Assembly: GCA_963663845.2 (NCBI GenBank)
Contig: OY760650.2
Location: forward strand, 1,116,001-1,180,000
Origin: Versatilivorator sp963663845
GTDB lineage: Bacteria; Acidobacteriota; Terriglobia; Versatilivoradales; Versatilivoraceae
Length of the DNA: 64,000 nt
Direction of reading: 5' to 3'
Position 1 is the stretch's first letter; each line of letters starts with the position of its first letter. Both the position numbers and the translations under genes were made by a program. This document shows, one piece after another, positions 50,588 through 58,381 of the stretch. The notes under the pieces are model-generated. The model saw nothing but the letters and a program-made list of their open reading frames with translations, was not told the DNA's origin and did no database searches.

Positions 50588-51736
50588 ATGTCATTTCCGG
50601 CCTCGGTACAGAGAGCCCTGGCTGCCAAGGGCGATCGCAAGACGGACTACGAGCGTCTCAAGGCGGCCCTGAACCACCAGGAGCCCGACTACGTTCCCCT
50701 TTTCGAGATGGGCATCGAGCCGGAGATCAAGGAACTGTTCATGGGCAAGCCGGTCCAAGGACACGCCGACGAGATCGAATTCTTCCGGGCTGCCGGATTC
50801 GACGCCTATCCCGTCTCGCTGAGCGTGATCAACGTCCACCTGAAGCCGGTCGAAGGCGAGGACAGCCAGACAGAGAAAGGCGCCGGCGGCGTCGAGGTGA
50901 GCAGCCATACCGTCAGCACCTACAAGGCCGAGCTGGAAGCCTATACCGAGCGGCACTGGGCGGAAATGCACAAGGGCGTCATTTCCAACAAGGAGGAGTT
51001 CGCCGCCTATCCCTGGCCCGACCCCGACGACCTGGACTTCTCGGTGCTGGACGAAGTGGGAGCGTTGCTGCCGCCCGGGATGAAGATCGGCGTGGTCATC
51101 GGCAAGGTGTTTACCGGCGTCTGGTTCATGATGGGGATGGAGACCTTCATGCTGTCCTACATCGACGACCCGGAGCTCATCGACATGATGTACGGCAAGA
51201 TCATCCCCTTGCAGCAGCGGGTGATGGAGGTCGCCATGGAGCACCCGGCCGTCGGCCTGAGCTTTCATGCCGACGACCTCTCCGGGAAGAACGGCCCCCT
51301 GGTGCACCCCGACCACTATCGCAAGTACGCCTTCCCCTGCTACAAGACCATGTGCGACATGGCCAGGGCCGCCGACAAGCCCTTCGTCTACCACACCGAC
51401 GGGGACATCTCCATGGTCATCGACGAACTGATCGACCTCGGCATCCACGGCTGGCATCCGGTGGAGGCGCAGGCCCACGACATCAACGAGATCAAGGCCC
51501 AATATGGGGACCGGCTCGCCCTGCTGGGCAACATCGACCTCCAGTACACCTTGACCCTGGGGACTCCCCAGGAAGTCGAGGACGAGGTTCGCACTCGAAT
51601 CAGGGACCTGGCTCCCGGGGGCGGCTACTGCGTGTCGTCCGGCAACTCCATCCCCGAATACGTGCCCATAGACAACTACGCCGCCATGCTGGAGGCGACC
51701 TTCAGATACGGCAAATACCCCATTGCGCTCGGTTGA
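50588..51736 (+). CDS. Uroporphyrinogen decarboxylase-family methyltransferase (MtaA-like)
   Basis: A 382-residue UroD-fold protein; the start has GGGAGGT a few bases upstream. It lacks the N-terminal RPVWxMRQAGR motif of haem-pathway HemE, so it is not a uroporphyrinogen decarboxylase. Family features: KTDYERLKAALNHQEPDYVPLFE at the start, HADDLSGKNGPLVHPDHYRKY (~222-242), the putative zinc site region VYHTDGDI (~270) with H-T-D in place of the common HxC, and GGYCVSSGNSIPE near residue 345. Such proteins transfer methyl groups to or from a corrinoid protein or thiol. The next gene encodes a corrinoid protein, 105 bases on. Methyl donor unknown. Confidence 0.85.
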   Translation: MSFPASVQRALAAKGDRKTDYERLKAALNHQEPDYVPLFEMGIEPEIKELFMGKPVQGHADEIEFFRAAGFDAYPVSLSVINVHLKPVEGEDSQTEKGAGGVEVSSHTVSTYKAELEAYTERHWAEMHKGVISNKEEFAAYPWPDPDDLDFSVLDEVGALLPPGMKIGVVIGKVFTGVWFMMGMETFMLSYIDDPELIDMMYGKIIPLQQRVMEVAMEHPAVGLSFHADDLSGKNGPLVHPDHYRKYAFPCYKTMCDMARAADKPFVYHTDGDISMVIDELIDLGIHGWHPVEAQAHDINEIKAQYGDRLALLGNIDLQYTLTLGTPQEVEDEVRTRIRDLAPGGGYCVSSGNSIPEYVPIDNYAAMLEATFRYGKYPIALG

Positions 51737-51738
51737 GC

Positions 51739-51762
51739 GCGCTCCGCCGGCCGGCGGAGCGC
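51739..51762. promoter_or_regulatory. 24-bp perfect palindrome after the UroD-like gene
   Basis: Starting 3 bases after the stop codon there is a perfect palindrome whose left half reads GCGCTCCGCCGG. As RNA it would form a strong stem with no loop spacer, so in practice a shorter stem. No T-run follows. It may protect the upstream message or attenuate transcription into the corrinoid gene. Confidence 0.5.
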
Positions 51763-51841
51763 CGGTCCGGCCCCGGCCGCAACGGCAGGTTCCGGTCCGG
51801 CGCCGCCGCGCCGATCCACTTGAACAAGGAAGGGACTCTCG

Positions 51842-52597
51842 ATGCCGATTGTCAACGATGGCCTGGAGGAAGAACTGCAGTGGGTCACCATCCCTGAAGA
51901 GAGCCGCCGCATTCGGGGAGTCCTGGAAAACGCCGACCCCTTGATGCAGGACCTCGCCTTCTACGTCATCGTCGGCGAGCACCACCAGACCGACCGCTTG
52001 ACCCGGGAGGCTCTGGACCGGGAGTTCGATCCGAACGTCATTCTGGACGACGGGTTGATCGCCGGCATGTCGGTGGTGGGGGTCAAGTTCCGCGACAACG
52101 TCATCTTCGTGCCCGAGGTGCTGGTGGCCGCCAGGGCCATGAAGGCCGGAATGAAGCACCTGGAGCCGATCCTGTCGGCCTCGGGCATCGAGCCCATCGG
52201 CACGGTGATCATGGGCACCGTCCAGGGCGATCTTCACGACATCGGCAAGAACCTGTGCGGGATGATGCTCGCGGGCGCGGGCTTCTCCGTCCACGACCTG
52301 GGAGTGGACACCAAGCCCCAGGAGTTCGTGGAGGCGGTGGTCGAGCACAAGGCCGAACTGGTCGGCATGTCGGCGCTGCTCACCACCACCATGAGAAACA
52401 TCGAAACCACCAACCGGGCCTTCGAACAGGCCGGCTTGCGCCAGAAGATCCGCACCATGGCCGGCGGCGCCGCCCTGAGCCGGGAGCTGGCCCACAAGAT
52501 GAAGTGCGACGGCTACGGCAAGGACGCCCTGGCCTGTGTCGAAAAAGCCAAGGAACTGCTGCAGCAGGTCAAGCTCCCGGCCCCCACCGCAGGCTGA
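51842..52597 (+). CDS. Corrinoid (cobalamin-binding) protein, MtaC/MtbC-like
   Basis: 251 residues; GGAAGGG precedes the ATG. An N-terminal helical cap (~25-115) contains ILDDGLIAGMSVVGVKFRDNVIFVPEVLVAARAM, and a B12-binding domain (~116-240) contains GTVQGD130-L-H132-DIG135-KNL, the DxHxxG motif whose His ligates cobalt, then MSALLTTTM and the GGA motif (MAGGAALS). It carries the methyl group in corrinoid-dependent methyl transfer. It is paired with the UroD-like methyltransferase. The substrate-specific MT-I enzyme (MttB-, MtbB- or MtvB-like) and a RamA-type reactivase are not in the window. Confidence 0.92.
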   Translation: MPIVNDGLEEELQWVTIPEESRRIRGVLENADPLMQDLAFYVIVGEHHQTDRLTREALDREFDPNVILDDGLIAGMSVVGVKFRDNVIFVPEVLVAARAMKAGMKHLEPILSASGIEPIGTVIMGTVQGDLHDIGKNLCGMMLAGAGFSVHDLGVDTKPQEFVEAVVEHKAELVGMSALLTTTMRNIETTNRAFEQAGLRQKIRTMAGGAALSRELAHKMKCDGYGKDALACVEKAKELLQQVKLPAPTAG

Positions 52598-52619
52598 CCA
52601 GTTGACGGAGGCGCAGGCG

Positions 52620-53951
52620 ATGGCTGGCCGCGCAGTGAAACGTCGCGTGATCCCCCTGCCCGGTCGGAGGCAATCCCCGAGACGGTGGTGGAAGGTCGAT
52701 CCGCGCCGGGGGATGCTTGCCGTTCTTTCCCGGGTTTCCGCCTTGTTCGCCGTCCTGTCGGTCGTTTCGGGCGCCGTCGCAGCCACCGGCCCCGAGTCCG
52801 GGTTTGCTCCGGCGCACCTGGCCGGGAAGCAGTTCACCCTCGAGGGTCTCGACTCCCGGGGCATTGCCGAAGACGTCACGGTGGTCTTTCGCGAAGGAAG
52901 CCGCTTCGACGCCACCCGGTCAGTCGGAACGGGATCTCTCGATGAAGACACCGGCAGCTACGCCTATCGAAGGACGGGACCCTACACGGCAACGCTGACC
53001 CTGGGCGCCGGGGATGGCGGCCCCGAGGGTTGCCCGACCTACCTCACCTTTACTTCAGCCACCGCCGGCGCCTACACCGGCGTCTGCGGCAACGGAGTCC
53101 GCCGCACGGGGACCTTCCAGGTGGCGCTCGAGGATCCCTTCTGCCTCTCCTTGTGGGACGGGCTGCCCTGCGCCACCGCGGCCAACCTCCCTCACCTCGC
53201 CCTGGGACCTGCGGCGGCCAACACGGCCACCGCCGAAGTCATCATCGCCAACAGCGACCCCAATCCCTCCGTCTGCGAAGTGGCCCTGCTGTTTCACCAG
53301 GGAACTTCCACGGCGCCCGCGGTGTCGTTCAACGGCCGGCCGGTGGACCGGAACCTCTACCAGACCGCCATCCACCGGGAGGGAGCGGAGGTCGTCACCC
53401 TGACGGCGCCCGATGCCCGCGAACTGGTGACGGGGGCCGTCTACGTGTATGCCCGGTCTCCCTGCACCGCCGCCTCCTTGCAGGTTCAAGGGCGATACCT
53501 GCTCGAAAACCGGGCCGAGGGAACCATCGAGGAGCTGTTTTCCGTCGCCGGCCAGTCCCCCCGCGACTGGCTGGGAGACGGGGACTGCCGAGTGCTGACG
53601 GGCATCTTCGGCAATGGACGCAACCTCGGGTTCGCCTCGGTGGCCACCCAGCCGGGGCGAGCCGCTCCGGCCGGCGCCCGATTCAACTTCCGTTCCTTCG
53701 ACCTGGGCGGCGATTTCGTCGACAACCCTTCGAGCCTGGCCATTTCCGGGGCCCAGGAGCTCCTCTGGCCCTGGAGCTTCAGCCAGCCCCGCATCATCGA
53801 GATGTGCCTGGACGTCCCGGGCGCCAGCAACTTTCAAACCGCCATCATCCCCATCGGCTCCAAGTCCACCGGCAGCCGGATGCAAGTCGCCGCCGAGAGC
53901 TTCACCGACGCCTTCAAGGCAGGAGACGCCACCGCCTGGAGCCCCCGGTGA
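52620..53951 (+). CDS. Secreted protein with beta domain and six-Cys C-terminal module B
   Basis: The start at 52620 is tentative; a Met at 52713 (MLAVLSRVSALFAVLSVVSGAVAAT) begins directly with a signal peptide and may be the true one. 443 residues from 52620. Residues ~65-165 form a small beta domain (YRRTGPYTATLTLGAGDG and YLTFTSATAGAYTGVCG) of a type seen in many marine bacterial exported proteins. Residues 172-430 are module B: six Cys at conserved positions (DPFCLSLW, LPCATA, SVCEVALLF, RSPCTAASLQVQG, GDCRVLTGIFG, IEMCLDVPG). The same module ends the LRR protein at 58382-61372. The Cys suggest three disulfides and an extracytoplasmic place. Function unknown. Confidence 0.75.
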   Translation: MAGRAVKRRVIPLPGRRQSPRRWWKVDPRRGMLAVLSRVSALFAVLSVVSGAVAATGPESGFAPAHLAGKQFTLEGLDSRGIAEDVTVVFREGSRFDATRSVGTGSLDEDTGSYAYRRTGPYTATLTLGAGDGGPEGCPTYLTFTSATAGAYTGVCGNGVRRTGTFQVALEDPFCLSLWDGLPCATAANLPHLALGPAAANTATAEVIIANSDPNPSVCEVALLFHQGTSTAPAVSFNGRPVDRNLYQTAIHREGAEVVTLTAPDARELVTGAVYVYARSPCTAASLQVQGRYLLENRAEGTIEELFSVAGQSPRDWLGDGDCRVLTGIFGNGRNLGFASVATQPGRAAPAGARFNFRSFDLGGDFVDNPSSLAISGAQELLWPWSFSQPRIIEMCLDVPGASNFQTAIIPIGSKSTGSRMQVAAESFTDAFKAGDATAWSPR

Positions 53952-53981
53952 CAAGGGGCACGGGCGATGGGAAGAGGCCCC

Positions 53982-54185
53982 CCGGGAGCGCGGGCGTCCC
54001 GCCCGCATGCACTCCCGTTGCGTGCCGCTCAGCTTCCCTGCGATGTTGCGCCCGGCTACCCTTCCGGCGGGAACCGCATGGGCCCGGCCGAAGCAGAGCC
54101 GCGGCGCCCTTGCCAATCGATCCGAGCCGAGGAGATGAGCGGGGCTGTGCCGGGTATTGTGCGGGCGGGACGCCCGCGCTCCCGG
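53982..54185 (-). repeat. Solo inverted copy of the array core with perfect 26-bp inverted repeats
   Basis: Left arm 53982-54007 and right arm 54160-54185 are perfect reverse complements; each contains the REP-like hairpin GCGGGCGTCCCGCCCGC or its complement. The interior is homologous to the core of the array units read on the opposite strand. After the right arm, GCTTCATCCCGTGACGTCGT (54190-54209) is the reverse complement of the 5' arm (GACGTCACGGGATGAAG) of the array unit; the 3' arm is missing. It fills the gap between the module B protein and the subtilase. Non-coding. Confidence 0.8.
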
Positions 54186-54231
54186 GGGGGCTTCATCCCG
54201 TGACGTCGTCGCACCCTGAGAGCGCCATTCA

Positions 54232-57200
54232 ATGGTAATCAGAGAACCACCGATGGCTGGTAAAGCCGGCCCCCGGACGGCGTTCTGGGTGATTGCGGTG
54301 CTGCTGGTGCTGGCTTTCCCCGGCTCCTATCCTTCCCAGAACGGCTCCCCCAACCTGAAGCCCTACGTGCCCGACCACTGGTCGGATGCTATCGTGGTCT
54401 CCAACCGGCCGGGCGGCAACGTCGACACCCTGGGCCTGACGCCTACGGACCGGCTCTACGTGGATTTTGCGGCCATCAACAGCGGCGGCTCTGCGGTCAC
54501 GGCTCCTTTCCGCATCGACCTGCACCTGGACGGCCAGTTGCGACACACCTTCGAGGCGCCGGCTCCTCTGGACCCCCAGGCCTATCGATTCCGCCAAGAC
54601 TACCCCATCGGCAGATTGGGCGCCGGCGCCCACACCCTCCGAATGGTCGTGGATGCCGGAGAGGCGGTTGCGGAGAGCGACGAGTCGGACAACCAGTACA
54701 CGAGAACGTTCATCGTCGGCGGCGCCTGCTTCCCCCTGACCACGCGGGTCTCCCCCCGGGGGGCCGGCGCCCTGGCCCTGAGCCGCGAACCCAATTGCGG
54801 CCGGACCGCCGCCAGCCTCGGCAGCCCGGCCGTCCCTGCCGAGGTCTCCAGGCAGGAACTGGGCCTGGCCGGGGAGCCCGTCGCCAGGGCCCAACGGGCC
54901 AGGGCCCTGGCCGCCCTGAGAGCCGAGGCGCAATCGGAGGGCCGGGTGAGAGTGATCGTGGGCCTGAGGACCCAAGGCCGGCCTCTGGCCTCGGCGGCCG
55001 GCAGCTCGAGGGAGGCCAGGGCCCGCACCCCGCAGATTATCCGCGCCCAGCAATCGCTGGCGAACCGATTGAGCGGTCAGGACGTGTCCATCCTCCGTCG
55101 GTTCAAGTTCATGCCCTATGTGGCCCTGGAAGTGGACGGGGCTGGGCTGGAGGCGCTGGCCGCGGACACGCAGGTGGCGAGCCTCCAGGAGGATCTAGCC
55201 GTCAAGCCGCTGCTGGCGGAAAGCGTGCCCCTGGTGGGGGCTCCCGGGGCCTGGGCGCAAGGGTTTGACGGCGCGGGACAAGCGGTGGCCATCCTGGATA
55301 CGGGGGTGGACCGGAATCACCCCTTCCTGAGAGACCGAGTGGTGTCGGAAGCCTGCTATTCGAGTACGGAGGATCCCTTCGCGCCACCGCTTTGCCCCGG
55401 GGACGTCAGCGAGGCGACCGGCCTGGGATCGGCCAGGCCCTGTGCCTCCAGCGCCTGCGTTCACGGCACGGCCGTGGCCGGGGTGGCCGCCGGTCGAGGA
55501 GCCGATTTCTCAGGGGTGGCCCCGCGGTCCCGGATCATCGCCATTCAGGTCTCCTCGCAATGCAACTTTCCCGCGGACTGCATACAATCATTTACGAGCG
55601 ACTGGATCGCCGGCCTGGAACGGGTCCTGGAACTCAGCGACGCCTTCGACATCGCAGCCCTCAACATGAGCTTCGGCGGCCGTGTTTTCGACACGGAGAA
55701 CTGCGACTCCAAATTCCCGGCCGCAAAAGCCGCCCTCGACAACGTCCGCGCCGCCGGCATCGCCCCCATTGTAGCCTCCGGGAACGATGAATCCTCGACC
55801 GGCATCTCTTACCCGGCCTGCATCTCCAGCGCCGTCAGCGTGGGAGCTACCGCTGACGGCAGCAACGAGGCGGCCCTGGATGAGGTCTCCGAGTTCTCGA
55901 ACAGCTCCCCCTCCCTGGATCTGCTGGCGCCGGGCCAGGGAATCACCAGCTCCGCACCCGACAACCGGTTCGACACCTACGCCGGCACCTCCCTTGCGGC
56001 CCCCCACGTGGCCGGGGCCTGGGCCCTGCTGAAATCCAAGGCCCCTCAGGCCTCGGTGGCCGACCTGCTCTCCGTACTGAAGGCCACCGGCGTCCCCGTT
56101 GCCGACTCTCGAAACGACCTCGTCAAGCCCCGCATCCAGGTGGATGCCGCCCTCGACAGGATCGTCGAGGAACGGCCCTATTCCTCCGGCACCCGTCTGA
56201 CCCTGACCGCCCAGCCCCGCCCCGGCTTCCAGTTCAAGGGCTGGCGGGGATGCGAGTCTCCCTCCGGGAACCGGTGCGTGCTGGCGATGGACTCGGTCCG
56301 CAACGTCACCGCCCTGTTCGAACCGTCAGCGGCCGACCTGCCGGACCTGGTCATTACCACACTGACAGGTCCGCCGACGGCCGCCGCCGGGAAGGACGTT
56401 TCGATTTCCGCTTCCATCCACAACCAGGGACCGGCCGATGCCGGCCCCTTCCGGCTGGGCCTCTACCTCTCGACCGATGACGCCGTCACCACCGGCGACA
56501 CCTGGTTCGCCGCCTGCGCCTACGAGGCGGGGCTGGCGGCGGGACAGTCGGCCACCTGCAGCCGCTCCTTTCCCCTCCCTCCCCGGGTGCGTCCCGGACG
56601 CTACTTTCCGGGAGCCGTGGTGGACGACCTGGACCAGGTGGCCGAGAACAGCGAGGCCAACAATGCCCGCCTGGCCGATTCCGGACCCATGGAAGTCTCG
56701 GCTCCCCTCGTCCTCTCCCGCTCGTTCGTCCCGGTGATCCTGTCTGCGGCCGGGCGCAACGACTCCTTCTTCACCTCGGAGTTGACCCTGACCAACCGGG
56801 GAGCGCAAGAAGCCCGGCTCGACTACGCCTACACGGCCCACCTGGGCGGGGGCAGCGGCGCAGCTTCCGACACGTTGGCCCCCGGACAGCAGAAGATCGT
56901 GCCCGACGCCCTCGACTACCTCCGGGGCCTGGGGCTGCCCCTCGCCGGTTCCGGCAACCGTCTGGGGACGCTGGGAGTGGAGGCGCGGGGGTCTTCCCAG
57001 GTGGGGGTGACGGTGCGAACCACCACGGCCGTGCCCGAGGGCCGGGCCGGGCTGGCCTATCCGGGGGTCCCCGAGGAAGAGGGATTCGAGGAAGCGGTCT
57101 ACCTGTGCGGCCTGCGCCAGAACGGGCAGGACCGCTCCAACCTGGCCCTGCAGCACATGGGGACCTCGGGAGAGGGGCCGGTGACCTTGAGGGCCGCGGT

Positions 57201-58158
57201 GTTTTCCGGGGATGGGGGGGCCGCCCCTGTCCGCGTCCTGGAAGAGGTGCGTCTGGGACCGGGAGGGTTCCACCAGTACACGGGCGTGCTGGGGCGCGTG
57301 GCCAACGGCTACGTGAAGGTGGAGCGGGTGGAGGGAACGGCGCCCTTCTACGCCTACGGGGTCATCAACGACCAGGCCAACTCGGACGGCTCCTTCGTCT
57401 TCCCGGTGACGGCCGGCTCGCTGGCGGGGACGCGGGGCCAGACGCTGCCGGTGATCGTGGATGCGGGAGGCTTCGCCAGTGAGCTGACGGTCACCAATTT
57501 CTCCGAGGCGGCCAAGACGGTGCAGTTCAGCCTGGTGGCCGATGCCGTTGGGACGGCCGATCACACGGCCCGCTTCAGCTTGAGGCTGGAGGCCGGGGAG
57601 CAGCGGATCGTTCCCGACCTGGTGGGGGAGATGCGCCGGCAGGGGGTGGAGGGCCTGGGGCCGGAGGGCCGGGCCCTGGCCGGGGCGTTGTTCGCCACTG
57701 TGGAGGGCGGAGACATGAGCGGCATCGTGACGGCGGCGCGGACGGGATCATCGGGAGGCGGGGGGCAGTACAGCGTCTTCTACAACGGCGTGCCCGACGG
57801 CAGGGCCTTCAGCCGGAGCGCCTGGGTGGAGGCCCTGCAGCAGGACCGGGAGAACCGCAGCAACCTGGCCCTGGTCAACACCGGAGCCGTGGACGACAGC
57901 CACAGCCTCTTCCGCCTGGAGATCTACGATGGGGAGACGGGCCGGCGGGTCAAGACCCTGACCCGAAGGGTCGCGGCCAGGCGCTGGCACCAGATCAACG
58001 GGATTCTGGGCAGCCACGCGCCGGGAACCTCTCAGGGCTACGTCTGGGTGCGGCGAGTCTCCGGCAACAACCCCTTCCTGGCCTACGGGGTGGTCAACGA
58101 CGGCGGGGCGCCGGGAGAACGCAGCGGAGACGGGGCCTATGTGCCGGCCCGGGAGTAG
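54232..58158 (+). CDS. Secreted subtilisin-like serine protease (S8) with CARDB, InlB-like repeat and module A
   Basis: A 1308-residue exported protease; the Met at 54253 is an alternative start. Order: signal/anchor (~8-36); a CARDB-like domain (~55-165); inhibitor I9-like propeptide (~235-325); S8 catalytic domain with Asp356 in ILDTGVDRNHPFL, His411 in VHGTAVAGVAAG, oxyanion Asn518 in ASGNDESS and Ser587 in GTSLAAPHVAGA; an InlB B-repeat-like stretch (~640-700: TLTAQPRPGFQFKGWRG); a second CARDB domain (~703-820); then module A (832-1308), ending GDGAYVPARE. The catalytic triad is intact. Module A is shared with the protein at 2006-4105. Likely a secreted or cell-surface peptidase; targets unknown. 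Confidence 0.9.
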   Translation: MVIREPPMAGKAGPRTAFWVIAVLLVLAFPGSYPSQNGSPNLKPYVPDHWSDAIVVSNRPGGNVDTLGLTPTDRLYVDFAAINSGGSAVTAPFRIDLHLDGQLRHTFEAPAPLDPQAYRFRQDYPIGRLGAGAHTLRMVVDAGEAVAESDESDNQYTRTFIVGGACFPLTTRVSPRGAGALALSREPNCGRTAASLGSPAVPAEVSRQELGLAGEPVARAQRARALAALRAEAQSEGRVRVIVGLRTQGRPLASAAGSSREARARTPQIIRAQQSLANRLSGQDVSILRRFKFMPYVALEVDGAGLEALAADTQVASLQEDLAVKPLLAESVPLVGAPGAWAQGFDGAGQAVAILDTGVDRNHPFLRDRVVSEACYSSTEDPFAPPLCPGDVSEATGLGSARPCASSACVHGTAVAGVAAGRGADFSGVAPRSRIIAIQVSSQCNFPADCIQSFTSDWIAGLERVLELSDAFDIAALNMSFGGRVFDTENCDSKFPAAKAALDNVRAAGIAPIVASGNDESSTGISYPACISSAVSVGATADGSNEAALDEVSEFSNSSPSLDLLAPGQGITSSAPDNRFDTYAGTSLAAPHVAGAWALLKSKAPQASVADLLSVLKATGVPVADSRNDLVKPRIQVDAALDRIVEERPYSSGTRLTLTAQPRPGFQFKGWRGCESPSGNRCVLAMDSVRNVTALFEPSAADLPDLVITTLTGPPTAAAGKDVSISASIHNQGPADAGPFRLGLYLSTDDAVTTGDTWFAACAYEAGLAAGQSATCSRSFPLPPRVRPGRYFPGAVVDDLDQVAENSEANNARLADSGPMEVSAPLVLSRSFVPVILSAAGRNDSFFTSELTLTNRGAQEARLDYAYTAHLGGGSGAASDTLAPGQQKIVPDALDYLRGLGLPLAGSGNRLGTLGVEARGSSQVGVTVRTTTAVPEGRAGLAYPGVPEEEGFEEAVYLCGLRQNGQDRSNLALQHMGTSGEGPVTLRAAVFSGDGGAAPVRVLEEVRLGPGGFHQYTGVLGRVANGYVKVERVEGTAPFYAYGVINDQANSDGSFVFPVTAGSLAGTRGQTLPVIVDAGGFASELTVTNFSEAAKTVQFSLVADAVGTADHTARFSLRLEAGEQRIVPDLVGEMRRQGVEGLGPEGRALAGALFATVEGGDMSGIVTAARTGSSGGGGQYSVFYNGVPDGRAFSRSAWVEALQQDRENRSNLALVNTGAVDDSHSLFRLEIYDGETGRRVKTLTRRVAARRWHQINGILGSHAPGTSQGYVWVRRVSGNNPFLAYGVVNDGGAPGERSGDGAYVPARE

Positions 58159-58381
58159 GAGTTTGAAGCAGGCCGGCCTCGGCATCGGGAGGAGCGGGGG
58201 CTTGCCGTCCGGCGGAGCGAACCTCTCGGCATTGGAGCCATCCCGAAAGGTCTGACCGGTCGTTCCTCTCCAGGCAACGCGGTGCCTGCCTCGTGGCGCA
58301 TTGCCCTGGCAGATCACAGCCTGGACAACCTTTCCCGGGAAGCGAGGACTCTTGAGCCATCGTCCCTCGTCGGAGACCGAA
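58159..58381. other. Gap between subtilase and LRR genes
   Basis: A 223-base non-coding gap. I see no repeat copy, terminator or clear promoter in it. Confidence 0.4.

Noticed and set aside
50588..51736. Haem-pathway uroporphyrinogen decarboxylase (hemE)
   Set aside because: The N-terminal HemE motif (RPVWxMRQAGR) is absent and the gene is paired with a corrinoid protein, fitting a methyltransferase instead.
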